A stretch of 64,000 nucleotides of DNA, taken from positions 342,416,505-342,480,504 of the forward strand of contig NC_085137.1 of the NCBI RefSeq assembly GCF_035046485.1, in the 5' to 3' direction. Below are positions 10,562-20,991 of the stretch, in pieces. The stretch comes from Aedes albopictus. Taxonomy: Eukaryota; Arthropoda; Insecta; Diptera; Culicidae. Each line of letters starts with the position of its first letter. The stretch's first letter is position 1. The translations under genes were made by a program, and so were the position numbers. The notes below the pieces were generated by a model. It saw only the letters and a list, made by a program, of their open reading frames with translations. It did no database searches and was not told the DNA's origin.

Positions 10562-11514
10562 GTTTGTATATTTATCAGAAATTCCAAAAAGTAATCGAAG
10601 TTTCATACCCCATAGCCGCTGTTCTACCCGGTCCCGGGTCCCCGGGACATTCCACCCTCCGAAGTCAACCAGTCCAAGATCTTGTCTCCAAGTTTGAGGT
10701 ATCCGCATGCGTTGGTGATGGTAGCTGTTGAAGTCCTGTGAAGTCCGTCCGTCCAATTGAGGCTCCCCCAGTAGTGGAGTATTCCGTTTGTTTCTGGGTC
10801 CAACGACTCAACCGAAATTTTTCATTTCGTCTCGTCGAGGTACAACCTGACACCCTCCGATGATCCAGCAATCCCTAGCGTCTGTTGAAATTTGACTAAC
10901 TCCACGATCGGCACTGTGACCACCGGATCGTAGCACCCTCGAAGCGGTAGGAGCTCACCGCAACCGTCAGGAGACCCTCGGCAGTCGATTTGGCATCCGT
11001 TTTTTGCATCCGTTGGGCATCGTCACCGCCGCTAGTAGCGGCTGCGGAGGCCGCAAGGGCCTCCGTTCCAGGCAAGTCTTTTTATTGTTCATAAATCCAG
11101 TTTAAAAAGCACCCTCTCATCTGCAGCAACGCGTAAAGATCCCCTCCCCCCGCGGTCGAGGACGACCGCAGGACATCCCTGAAGAAGTGCGGCGTTAATC
11201 GATGTACCAGGAATCCGAAGATCAACCCGTCCCGCACCGTACCATCCAGTCCCAGTCGTCAAGCAACGTCAAAGAGAAGAATCCCATGAAGCCCTCGCAC
11301 GAAGAGTCCGAAGGAGATCGAAGTCAGGAGGAACGTCCGAATGCCGTGTAGCGCAGGGCGACCGAAGAAGTGGTCCGGCAACGTCCCATGTCAACTCCAC
11401 CGAAACCGGAACCGACGAAGAGCAGCATCTGAACCGTTGAATTCAATTGAAGTGAATTAGAATAGCGAATCAGAAAACCAATTTGAAATCCGTAGGTTTC
11501 AAGGCGGCCGGCTA
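10562..11514 (+). other. BEL 3' noncoding region
   Basis: About 950 bp between the polyprotein stop and the 3' LTR, without a supported ORF. The last bases before the LTR are AAGGCGGCCGGCTA; a clean polypurine tract is not evident. Confidence 0.75.
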
Positions 11515-11864
11515 TGTCTGCGCCAACAGTTAATATTTTAATTATGTTGCGAGTGCCACCCTAGTGTGTGGTCACTCACTCTCCGTGTTTGCTATCACCA
11601 GCAACAGCTGACCGTCGCATACTATTGTCCGTATGTGTACGGCTACCGATCGCTTCACGATCGGCTCGCTCCCTATCCATCTCTGCGGGATAGAGGCAGC
11701 AGATTGTAAACAGTTTAGTAGTAATAAATATCCTTCCGCCGCGATCGGTACCGTGTTGTACTTTGGCCCGTAAATAAAGTTGTTTTTAGTTCGACCCGCG
11801 AAAGTGTTTTCGTTAGTGACCAATATCACCGCGTACATCCGAGACGCTTCTATGTGCGTTAACA
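11515..11864 (+). repeat. BEL 3' LTR
   Basis: 350 bp, identical by eye to the 5' LTR; followed directly by the second GCACC of the target duplication. Confidence 0.95.
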
Positions 11865-12480
11865 GCACCTAAAGCACCCGTATTACGAAAACCCATTGAT
11901 ATGCAACGAACCTGACACGGACCGTATGGTAAGCTGTTGTTATTGCGGTTCTTGGTGGCATTATGCATGTGTGAGCGTAAACGACATCATTGCTGCACCG
12001 GACCGACCGTTTACGTGTCCAAAATGCCAGAAGCCGTCGTCAGAGATACCAAGGCGGTCAGCACCATGAAGCAAAGCCAGCAGCAAAGCCGGGTCAACAA
12101 CATGTACCGCCAGCACACGAGCTAAGAAAGCTCTAGAACTGCTATAGAAACTTGAAGCCCAAAAGGCTCTAGCAACGAAACGCCTTGAATTGGAACGTAG
12201 AGAGCATGAGCGTAAGAAGGACCAGGAGAAACAACAAAAAGAAGCAGAATCCGAGCAGCTACAGCTTCAGTTGGAGCAGACGGTACTAGACGAAACATTC
12301 CGATGGCAAGCTCTTTGGAGAAGGCTCCGGGGACTGTTCCAAACAACAATGAAGTGGCGACAGTATCTCGGATACAGGCTAGGCAGGACGGCAAGCAGCA
12401 ACCAACTAGCAATAATAAAGGTATTCTGGTAGAATCGTCGGAAGGTAAATCGTTAGGGCAGTTAGTTGAGCAAACCTTAA

Positions 12481-12832
12481 GGCGAAACTGGAAGCATTTC
12501 CTCATTTTTTAGTTTTTGATTTTTTATTGAATAACGAAGCAATATTTTCAAAATCGGTTTTCGTGCACATGTAATGTATGGATCAGGGTATCTTCTGATT
12601 TTTTTACGCGGTAGAAAATGTTTTTCGTTTTTGCAGAAACCATTTTTGAACAAAATTTCACTAAAAAATGGTTTCTGCAAAAACGAAAAACATTTTCTAC
12701 CGCGTAAAAAAATTCAGAAGATACCCTGATCCATACTCTACATGTGCAAGAAAACCGATTTTTAAAATATTCCTTCGTTATTTAATAAAATATCAAAAAC
12801 CAAAAAAGTGAGGAAATCCTTCCAGTTTCGCC
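12481..12832. mobile_element. Foldback MITE, TTAA-flanked, near-perfect palindrome
   Basis: A 352-bp element whose two arms of about 170 bp are nearly perfect reverse complements, meeting at a short loop near 12640-12665. It is flanked by TTAA (12477-12480 and 12833-12836) and its ends are GGCGAAACTGGAAG and the complement. TTAA target use is typical of piggyBac-type elements. A transcript through it would form a long hairpin. Confidence 0.85.
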
Positions 12833-13068
12833 TTAAGAGGAACTGTCAGTCGTATCGAAAACAACATTGCGGCTATAGTAAGTTTGGACAAGCTCGTTTT
12901 ACCCTCGAATTCCCACGATACACAGTAAATTTACTCCTAAAGTGTGTTCTCAGCAGATGCCTCAGGGCACTGGCATAGTTCCGTTATCATTTCCAATCCG
13001 TCAACCCTCTATGCTCGATTCAGCGAATAGAGACGAACCAGCCAAGGGCTGAAAGTCTCTATAATATA

Positions 13069-13308
13069 CACACCAAACGCTTTCAGCAATATTTTACTGA
13101 ATTTTGCCGAGCCTTCAGGTCCAGCAATTTTTTTGCTGAACTTTCAGCAAAGTTTGCTGAATTTCAGCAAAATGTTACTGGCGATCAGCACATTTTACTG
13201 AACAAATCAGCAAAATTTTGCTGAATTTCAGCAGAATTTTTACCGAAACCTTCAGCTCGGCAAAATTTAGCAACATTTTGCTGAAACCCTCAATCGATAT
13301 TTGGTGTG
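13069..13308. mobile_element. MITE of the TCAGCAAA type, second subfamily
   Basis: 240 bp between TA dinucleotides, with 9-bp perfect inverted ends CACACCAAA/TTTGGTGTG. The interior repeats TCAGCAAA and TTTGCTGA but differs from the 5835 copy by segments such as TTTTGCCGAGCCTTCAG. A degenerate relative lies at 17290-17460. Confidence 0.8.
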
Positions 13309-13640
13309 TAGCTAATTCAATCAATCAATTCAGTTTCCGGTTCTCCGGTAAGCACTCGCGGCTTTCTAAACGCCGCGCAAGCGTCTGAAGTGATCCAAAA
13401 TAGTGTAGACCAGACAAGAGGCCAAGTGACAGTGCATGATTTGCTTGGAGGAGTTTTCCCGCAGCCTTACGGCGGACAACCGTTGCCGTCATCTATTCCT
13501 AGGGTGGATAGGCCTTAGGGAGAACAACGAGACTTATCCGAAAACCAAGTGCAATCGCGAGGCTAGCACATATTTCCAGCGCTACAACCACCTTAAACAT
13601 TCAACGATGAAATTTTTCGGGAACCTTCATCTCGACAATT

Positions 13641-13895
13641 CAGGCCAAACATGTCTAATGGTCCTATCTGCAGAAGAGAGGCTCTCTTTGGTTTCCCTCT
13701 CTTGCGACAATATCTCAGCTGTCTATTTGTATTATGATTGTCTTCTTGTATTGAACGATGGTCAAAACAATCGTCTTTTGATTTGTATTGCAAAAGTAGT
13801 TGAAAAGTGTATCATTACATTGCAATAATTGAAAGAGAAAATGAACCAAGAGAGCTTCTCAAATGCAGATAGGACCTACTGAAATGTTTAGCCTG
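13641..13895. mobile_element. TIR MITE in the old gag
   Basis: About 255 bp with inverted ends CAGGCCAAACATGTCTAATG and, reverse-complemented, CAGGCTAAACATTTCAGTAG; the similarity continues inward about 50 bp (GGTCCTATCTGCA). Flanked by AATT on both sides. The gag reading resumes directly after it. Confidence 0.7.
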
Positions 13896-15139
13896 AATTG
13901 GCAGCAAGGCACGTGATTAAGAAGGAGCTACCGATTTTCTCAGGACATCCAGAGGATTGGCCGTTGTTCATTAGCTCGTACGTCAACTCTACTCAGATGT
14001 GCGGATTCTCGGACGCAGAAAATCTAGCCAGATTGCAACGGTGTCTCGAGGGACACGCACTTGAATCAGTTTGAAGTCGGGCGCTGATGCCTGCGAGTGT
14101 TCCACATGTTCTAGCTACGCTGGAAACTCTTTACGGTAGGCCCGAGCTTCTGATTCTTGCCCTCTTGCAGAAGATTTGTGGAGTTCCAGCGCCAAAACAA
14201 GAGAAACTTGAAACGCTTATAGGATTCGGTATCCCAGTACATAATCTTGGTGACCATTTAGAGGCTGGAAGACATGAGGCACATCTCAATAACCCGATGT
14301 TACTGTTCGAGTTGGTAGAGAAACTTCCAGCATAAATGAAGTTGGACTGGTCGCTGTATAAGCAGCGCTGTGGGGAAGTAAACGTTCGTGCTTTTTCGCA
14401 GTATATGCAGACATTGGTGCGAGCAGTTACCGATGTGACTTTGAACTATGACCAGAGACAACAAACGCAGCCGCAGCAGCGAATGACAAAGGAATCGAGG
14501 AGCAAGGACAGACACTTCTGCGGAGCTCATGCAATAGAAGATTCATCTGATGCGTCACAGAGTCTCGAAGCATTAGCAGTTACGGCACGTACTTCAAGCC
14601 CAGCATGTCTCATTTGTAAAATCCCAGAACATCGAGTGAGATATTGCCCTGAGTTTGTTAAGAAAACGGTCGATGAACGATGAAGAGCTTGCAGCAGTTT
14701 GATCTGTGTAGCCTCTGTCTTAGAGCACATGGAAGACGGCCTTGCAAATTTCGAAAGTACTGTGATATTGATGGATGTCAACGGCGACACCATCCGCTGC
14801 TGCATTCCAAACTGGAGGCGGAAATTGCCAAGCAGGCCGAAAACATGGAGAAATTTACAGAGATGTCACGTTTCGACCCAGGTTGGAGCCTTCTTCAGGG
14901 CCTAAAATTTATTGAATTGAATTATAAAATTTTGGTTTTCGGGTATAAACTTACCCGATATTAAGACGACAAGTTAAACTTATTTTTACAAAGAGATGTC
15001 GGCTGATTTAAAACCACCATTTGGTTATCTCACATACCTTCCGATTTGAGCAGCATGATTTTTTTTTTAGATCTGGTCATGTTTAAGTTCCATTTATTAA
15101 GAAATCGATACAAAACTCAAACCCTTTTCAAATGTTTTT

Positions 15140-15540
15140 TTTTTTATTTCTTATCCACTTAACCTAATTGACAGCTCTTTTGTCCACTATGGCACTACGT
15201 GAGAGATTCCAATTGGCAGGTGCATTTCCACTTGTGAACAGCGCCTATATGTATGCTATTATTTAACTATATCGAACTGGTTGCTTTTCGCGCTGCTTTC
15301 ACTTTCTACCCTATCATGGTAGAATGATGAGCACGAGCATGTTGATGTGTGGATGTTGGTTGTTCCGTTTCCAGTCCGATTGGGGGTCCATTATGAGTGC
15401 CGTTCGCCGAAGTCCAAGTCTCCGGGTCCGTTTGAGAGGATCAGTATCAGTTGCTCTCAGGGGGAAAGAGCAACTGACGAAAGTTCCGGGACTTTGATCG
15501 AGACCATGACCATCTTCTTCATATGTTATTAATATTAAAA
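15140..15540 (-). mobile_element. tRNA-derived SINE, second copy, minus strand
   Basis: The reverse complement matches the 675-1119 SINE along the body: GTCAGTTGCTCT, CATAATGGACCCCC, TGCTCATCATTCTACC, AGTTCGATATAGTTAAA, CACGTAGTGCC, TTAGGTTAAGTG and the A-tail (a T-run near 15137-15150 on the plus strand). The head is diverged; the B box reads GGTCTCGATCAAAGTCC, so this copy probably has a weakened promoter. The 5' limit near 15535 is approximate. Confidence 0.85.
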
Positions 15541-15578
15541 AAAAAAACAACATGTTAACTAAAGTTGTTTAAATGCCA

Positions 15579-15732
15579 CCCAGCCAACACGGAGGTGCAT
15601 ATGATGTAGAATAGGATGCTAAAGTGGAGGCCATATGTGTACATGCTTCCATTTAGCCGCATGTAAAGTGTACGCATATCGCCTCCACTTTTGCATCCTA
15701 TTCAACAGCATATGCGACCGTGTGTTGACTTT
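15579..15732. repeat. Foldback repeat of about 150 bp
   Basis: Arms AGCCAACACGGAGGTGCATA (left) and AGTCAACACACGGTCGCATA (right, reverse-complemented) extend about 65 bp each through GAATAGGATGCTAAAGTGG. Probably a small MITE. No target duplication was identified. Confidence 0.6.
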
Positions 15733-15839
15733 GCATACCCATGATGTTTCATTGGCTTCTGAGAAAGTGATGCCAAACACTGACTGGAAGCGTTGGCGTA
15801 AAATTCTTCTCAAGTCGAATCGGATTTAATTCTACGCTA

Positions 15840-15960
15840 ATAGTTGAGACAGGCAGTCAAATGGTTCCGTAGCTTGGAGAAATAAGAAGCGTAAGTCTTG
15901 CGAATTGGTAGTTATGGGTTTGAATCCCACCGTAGCACGTGCGACTTCTCAGTTTAAGTT
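15840..15960 (+). other. tRNA-like SINE fragment
   Basis: Contains a B box-like GGGTTTGAATCCCA (about 15914-15927) preceded by a GTAGCTTGG-like A-box region. It resembles the decayed tRNA-like head of a SINE. It does not fold convincingly as a working tRNA. Confidence 0.35.
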
Positions 15961-15984
15961 TTAATTGGCTCATCGTACATGCAC

Positions 15985-16200
15985 AGATAAAAATAATGAG
16001 ATTTACACGTCATGTAAACTTCAGTTTAGTTATGTTAACTTACTGTTATGATGGTTTACATGATATATCATGTAAATTTGTGTTATATGTCATGTGAACA
16101 CACAGAGTCATGGTGAATACATGACATATAATAGAAGTTTACCTAATGTTTTATGACTTTTACATGATAGAGCATGTAAACTTCTGATATATACCACGCT
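15985..16200. repeat. Cluster of short palindromes built on ACATGAT
   Basis: The words TTTACATGAT and ATCATGTAAA alternate at least six times over about 200 bp (for example TTTACATGATATATCATGTA near 16052). This may be a decayed foldback element; family unknown. Confidence 0.45.
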
Positions 16201-17090
16201 CCACCCAGGTAACAATTTGATTGCTGAATAATCGTTTTACCATTTTGAAGCAGTGTTCATTTGAACAAGAGCCGAGCACAATCCTTTATTCAACCCCCAG
16301 AATATCTAATTTTGATGATTTTATCCAACCTAAAGCTGGTTTGAGGTTCATTGAAAGGCTGATTTAAGGCATAATATGCGCTTAGTCAGCAATCAATGAA
16401 ATGTATTGAATTTTATTTTAAAAACCCAGATTAATCCACCTAGTGGTGATAGTGCCTTTCTCGTTGAACATGTACTCATGATCTTTCCTTGGTTGGGATA
16501 CGACTGGGATGATTTTGCTTCAGAATGTTGGCTTCAGCCTTTTGGGGGAATCGAAAACACTAGTTTCGATCTGTATGGCGACGTTTCGATCTGTATGGCG
16601 CCTTTTCAAGGGTTCAATCGGTCAAGGTTTCCTAGTCAAGATGGCCTAGCCTAACTTGAAAATGTCATACGGAAGTTTTGGTATTTATTGAGTCCGTTCG
16701 GTTTGAAACCGTCGTGATGTGGACAATCTCCTACCTATCGGGCGGTTTAGAATTCGGTCTTGTTTTTGGAATCTTCTACTATTGTTTGTTAAGCTAGTTT
16801 CTGTGCTAGGGCCATCATTCCGAAGCATGATCTTTCCGTCGACGTAATGCGAACTGTTCCTGAATCCTGAGAATATCTTATTTAGAAAAGCAATAATTTT
16901 AATAAAATTGGGAAATTTATTAATTGAACATATTCCGAAGTTACGTTAAACGTATAGACTGGGCTGAAAAATATCAGAATTTTCAGTTGACTGCTTGAGC
17001 ACCTTCACTATCACTGAAGACCGATCAACATCAAGACGATAATTACAAGCTATGATATAACGTCTTTCACAATCACAGATGACTTTACGG

Positions 17091-17655
17091 CAGGCCTGCT
17101 CAACCTTTCGTGGCCGCGGGCCACAAGTGATACTCCATACCAGTCGACGGGCCAGACATCAAATTTCGAAAGCACGAATGCAACAGTGAAATTTTGTACA
17201 TCCGATTACCCGTTCTCACGGCAAATCACAACACTGACATCATTTGGGTCATAAAATGTGAGCAAGAATTCTTGATTGTTTTGCAAAAATCACCCTGAAT
17301 ACTTTTTTTTCTGAATTTTGCCGAACTGCAGGTTGCAGCAAACAATTTGCTGAAATTCAGCAAACTTTCCTGATTCGTTCAGTAAACTCTGCTGTTCAGC
17401 AGCAACGTTTTTCTGAAATTCAGTAAATTTTGCTGAAATTCTGCTTCAAATTTGGCTGTACCTTTCAAGTTTAAAATTTTTAAATTTATGTATTTAAATT
17501 TTTTAATCTTTGAAAATTTTTAACAAAACACTCTACCTATTTCGAGTTTATTTTTTATATTAAATTTTATTTAAATATGAAATATCTTCAAATATTTCAA
17601 TCCTTGGGCCAAGTTTCATTCATCGATTCCGCGGGCCGTATGTTGGACAGCCCTG
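17091..17655. mobile_element. hAT-like non-autonomous element, 8-bp TSD
   Basis: Ends CAGGCCTGCTCAACC and, reverse-complemented, CAGGGCTGTCCAACATACGG, both leading into GGCCGCGGGCC-like sequence. Flanked by a perfect 8-bp duplication CTTTACGG (17083-17090 and 17656-17663). Length 565 bp, no transposase. It contains a decayed TCAGCAAA-type MITE. Confidence 0.9.
17290..17460. mobile_element. Degenerate TCAGCAAA-type MITE nested in hAT-like element
   Basis: Aligns by eye with 13069-13308: CTGAATTTTGCCGA, then repeated CAGCAAA/TTTGCTGA, ending in AAATTTGGCTGTA (compare ATATTTGGTGTGTA). The left terminus is eroded. Confidence 0.6.
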
Positions 17656-18199
17656 CTTTACGGTCTTCGACATAGTTTTTTCTTCACACTTTAGGCCATA
17701 TTTTATTATCATAGGTTACAAAATTCATGTAAAATTTGACAAAAAATGCAAGCAAGGGAAATTGCCCATACTAAATCCCATAAAAAAATTCCCAGTAGTT
17801 TTAGACGGAAAAGAGGATTGAAAAAACTTTCTCCGGGATTAATGCGATAATTTTCTCATATAACGTTGACCTATCCTACTGTATATTTTTACACCTCAGT
17901 GATTTGATGAGATTGCTTTAGTACAGACAAACAGACATATCATTTGTAACATATTGCTATTATATTCATCGTTACGAAAAAATAATCGCCAAATGCTAAT
18001 CAGGTTGCGTTTCACTGCGGCTTGATGTTGGTAGTGAGTAGACGTCAAACAAGCAACAACGATTAATACATATTTGTTTCAACCGTTGAAAACAAGGACG
18101 ATGGAGAGTGAGTAGAGTAAGACGTCTGTATGTATGTGGCCTTAGTTCAGTCAAGATTTGTCGATGTGTCGCATGCATAGGTTTGATTCTTTTTGGCAT

Positions 18200-19140
18200 T
18201 TGGCCACTTCCGGCTGGACACCCTAGATCGGTCCTGGAACACTATCGGTAGCCTTTATAAAGATCTTCGTTGTGGTCTGATCCTATTTTCTGACTAATCG
18301 TTCATCACGTTATTTAAAAAGCCGCTGTTTAATGTGCCGCAGGCAAGGGTTTTGATATCTACTACATTTGACCACTTCCAGCGGGACACCGGAACCGGTT
18401 CCGGAACTCTATCGGTTGATCCAAATATGATCTGAAACTATTCTCTTTTATTAACCGTTTATCAGGTTGCCTGAAGAGCTTGCGATTTGATGCGTCGCAT
18501 GTAAGGGGTTGGTTAACTTTTATACTTGGCTACTTCCGTCGTGACATCTGGAACCGGTTCAGTAACACTACTGGTTCCGATATGGTCTGAGAATGTTTCC
18601 CTGCCCACTGTTCATCAGGCTATCGAAAAAGCCTCTGCTTGTTGTATCGCATGCATGGGTTAGGTTCACTTTCATATTTAGCCACTTCCGGCGGAACATC
18701 CAGAACCGGTTCCGGAACACTACCGGTTCAGATATGATCCGAGAATATTTTCCTGCCTACTGTTCATCAGGCTATCGAAAAAGCCGCTGTTTGATGTATC
18801 GCATGAACCAAACCCATGTTCACTTTCATATTTAGCCAGTTCCGGCGGAACATCCAGAACCGGTTCCGGAATACTACCGGTTCAGATATGGTCTGAGAAT
18901 GTTTTCCTGCCTACTGTTTATCAGGTTATCGAAAAATCCGCTGTTTGATGTGTCGCATGTGTGGCTTTGGTTCACATTCATATTTGGCCACATCCGGCGG
19001 ATCACCCAGAACCGGTTCCGGAACACTACCGGTTCAGATATGATCCGAGAATATTTTCCTGCCTACTGTTCATCATGTTTTCGAAAGTGCCGTGGTTTGA
19101 TGTGTCGCATGAATGGGTTTGTAGCGTTTTCATATCTGGC
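18200..19140 (+). repeat. Minisatellite, about 153-bp unit, about six copies (copy A)
   Basis: The landmark GCCACTTCCGGCGG, or close variants, recurs near 18204, 18370, 18528, 18681, 18834, 18987 and (as CCCCTTCCTGG) 19139. The last intervals are almost exactly 153 bp. Each unit also has ACCGGTTCCGGAACACTACC and GATGTGTCGCATG. Internal units are the most alike. The short reading frames across it are a by-product of the repetition. Confidence 0.88.
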
Positions 19141-19317
19141 CCCTTCCTGGGGTACCGATCCGGAACACCTAAATGGCCATAACTCCGGAACGGCGGGACC
19201 GATCCGAACCATTTTCAATAGGAAACAATGGGACCAGATTCCGCGTCGAATGAACCGTTGGTCATTAAAATCGGTTGAGGTTTACTGCCAAAAAGTGATG
19301 TGAGTTTTTTTGTACAC

Positions 19318-19372
19318 ACACATACACACACACATACATACACACACACACATACATACACACACACAGACA
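19318..19372. repeat. CA/TA-type microsatellite
   Basis: Runs of ACACAC interspersed with ATACAT, at the same relative place as 61801-61855 in copy B. Confidence 0.85.
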
Positions 19373-19499
19373 TCACCTCAATTCGTCGAGCTGAGTTGAT
19401 TGGTATATGTGACTCGACCCTCCGGGCCTTCTATCAAAAAGTCATTTTTGGAGTGAACATATAGCCTTTCCAGTACACTTAGTGTACGAGAAAGGCAAA

Positions 19500-19657
19500 A
19501 ATAGAAAAAAAAATAAACTTATTTTTACCAGTTGCGGCTATCTATTTCCAGAATAGATGCTTCGGAATGTATAAACTAATCTGTGGGAAAACTGCGAATT
19601 GAACTCGGAACTCCTGATTTATAATCACTCACCTTATCACCTACGCCACACACAAAT
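19500..19657 (-). mobile_element. Short tRNA-derived SINE, minus strand
   Basis: On the minus strand it reads GTGTGGCGTAGGTGATAAGG (A-box-like), GGAGTTCCGAGTTCAATTCG (B-box-like), a short body and an end of AATAAGTTTA plus a T-rich run. Length about 155 bp. No clear target duplication. Confidence 0.45.
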
Positions 19658-19662
19658 GTATA

Positions 19663-20124
19663 CACTACCCGTCATAAGTATAGACTCACAAAAAGTATTG
19701 CAACAATATTGTATCACCTTGACTCACCTCGATATCTCTAAAACCAGATCATCTACAAAAATGCCGCATTCAAAAAACGTGTTGCTTTTGGGCTTCTGAA
19801 TAACTTTGCAGAAGACAGCATCTTTGTAAGTCTTCAGATTTTAGAGATATCGAGGTGAGTCAGTGTGATGCAATATTGTTGCAATGCTTTTTGTCAGTCT
19901 ATACCAGTGATCATCAGGCCTAGTTTTTCAACTACTTCTATTGCACCTCCTACTTAGGTCCATTTGTGATACGTAAAACACGTTATTCTAGATTATTTTG
20001 TAAATAGAACAACCTCATTATAAACATTGCAGTAAACTCCACGGCAACAAAGAGAACTCGGCAGCAAGTGCGGCCTGCGGGCCGCACTTTGTTGAACACT
20101 GGTCTATACTTATGACGGGTAGTG
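19663..20124. mobile_element. Mariner-type MITE with about 80-bp TIRs, split by a hAT-like MITE
   Basis: Inverted ends CACTACCCGTCATAAGTATA continue inward (CAACAATATTG, GAGGTGAGTC, TAGAGATATCGAGG) and are flanked by TA at 19661-19662 and 20125-20126. A hAT-like element at 19905-20101 interrupts the right arm 20 bp from its end. TA target and this structure suggest Tc1/mariner mobilisation. Confidence 0.88.
19905..20101. mobile_element. hAT-like MITE, 197 bp, 8-bp TSD
   Basis: Begins CAGTGATCA and ends GAACACTG, with GCGGCCTGCGGGCCGC near the right end. It is flanked by a perfect 8-bp duplication GTCTATAC (19897-19904 and 20102-20109). Confidence 0.88.
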
Positions 20125-20126
20125 TA

Positions 20127-20807
20127 CATATCCTCGACAACGAGGGCAAAGTTTGTTGTATATGAATTATCAAGAACATAAGTTGAACTAAGGATGCATT
20201 GAGTCTGAAGAAGCTATGTGGACTCTATGAAAACACTGCTTGGGTCAGCTGTCAAACATAATTTGATTAAAGGTTGATAAACAGATTATTATTTCAGCAT
20301 ATTGTTGTACGTTTCAAAGTTGGTTACAGAGATGAGTAATATTCTATTCAATTTGATATTCAACTATCTATGTATTGCTGATCACAGAGGTTGAACAAGC
20401 AATACTTCAGACCAATATTCAGCTGTTATTGTATTAAGCCACTGCCACCATTAACCAGCCAATGTTCAGCTAATACTCTCACTGTTTAGCATTCATAGTT
20501 ACTTGGGCAATCATGTGCATCATATGTCACAAAATTTTACACTCTTTTTTCGATCTGTGTATGTTTCTGATGAGAACATTAATGCCAACTTTTTTCAATA
20601 AGTAGTTTCTACATAGGCTTGATTCAACCTAATAACGAGAAATTGATTTCAGGCAATGCTTTTTTATATATTTGGAACATTATAAAAAAGAAGCTTTCAG
20701 AAAAATAATAAACGTGACCTTGAAAGGATTTCGAGATATTTTAAGAATTCTTAAACTGCTAACTTAACTGTCGCTATAATTTTTCATTAGTCCATACCTA
20801 TAACGGA
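20127..20807. other. No gene or clear repeat recognised
   Basis: AT-rich, no supported ORF. A TTACTTGGGCAATC motif near 20510 resembles the complement of CACCCAGGTAAC near 16204, so decayed ends of a larger nested element are possible but unproven. Confidence 0.4.
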
Positions 20808-20945
20808 CAGGGTGCTGAGCCACTTGGGCATAACTCGCCATAATTCTGTCAATTTCAAACCAATTGACTGACACAACGTACAAAACATAAGTCAATTGGT
20901 TCAAAATTGACTGATTTATAACGTAAAAGTTACCCAAAATATAAG
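20808..20945. mobile_element. Partial MITE of the CACTTGGGCA family
   Basis: CACTTGGGCATAACTC and GTCAATTTCAAACCAATTGA at left are mirrored by TCAATTGGTTCAAAATTGAC and TTACCCAAAAT at right. The same motifs form the arms at 50322-50534 and 52097-52466. It ends only 47 bp from the stop codon of the neighbouring protease gene. Confidence 0.55.
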
Positions 20946-20991
20946 TCCTAAAGTACTAACAAATTTATCAAGGGACCTGCTTTCTGATCTC

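Larger units (their letters stand above)
6268..11864 (+). mobile_element. BEL/Pao LTR retrotransposon, young and internally deleted
   Basis: A 5,597-bp element bounded by two 350-bp direct repeats (TG...CA) and by a 5-bp target duplication GCACC (6263-6267 and 11865-11869). By eye the LTRs are identical, so insertion was recent. The internal region has a 767-bp leader, one long ORF (7385-10561) and about 950 bp of 3' noncoding sequence. The ORF lacks reverse transcriptase, RNase H and most of the integrase catalytic core, so this is a non-autonomous derivative that must use enzymes from a complete relative. It lies next to an older, degenerate Pao-like gag, which continues directly after the target duplication. 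Confidence 0.95.
11870..14905 (+). pseudogene. Older Pao/BEL-type gag remnant with PHD-like finger, interrupted by three MITEs
   Basis: Fragments in order match a Pao-type gag. At about 11895-12055 there is a Cys/His finger (MVSCCYCGSWWHYACV, then CPKCQKP), which resembles a PHD finger. At about 12180-12300 there is a Lys/Glu/Gln coiled coil. At about 13915-14075 lies the DUF1759-like start (KELPIFSGHPEDWP). At about 14590-14860 there are Cys/His knuckle remnants. Stops and frameshifts break every block (for example TGA near 12068, TGA near 14073, TAA near 14335, TGA near 14681). Elements at 12481-12832, 13069-13308 and 13641-13895 split it further. No LTRs for this element were found. It predates the young BEL copy beside it. 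Confidence 0.7.
16425..19495 (+). mobile_element. Composite repeat copy A (3.1 kb) with internal minisatellite
   Basis: The left end, CCCAGATTAATCCACCTAGT, and the right end, GTACACTTAGTGTACGAGAA, recur as the boundaries of a second copy at 57490-61967. A 12-bp subterminal inverted pair, TGCCTTTCTCGT and ACGAGAAAGGCA, lies close to each end, and the right end has the hairpin GTACACTTAGTGTAC. Between them are unique AT-rich sequence, a hAT-like insertion (17091-17655), a 153-bp tandem array (18200-19140), a conserved block around GGCCATAACTCCGGAACGG and a CA/TA microsatellite. No transposase is visible. The superfamily is unknown. Confidence 0.7.

Noticed and set aside
18593..19303. Overlapping ORFs encoding FRNTTGSDMIREYFPAY-type repeats
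   Set aside because: They are translations of the 153-bp minisatellite; no start context, no codon pattern beyond the repeat.
16205..20515. One giant transposon bounded by CACCCAGGTAAC and GTTACTTGGGCA
   Set aside because: The matching end is only about 10 bp and no target duplication supports it; left as a note in the intergenic entry.
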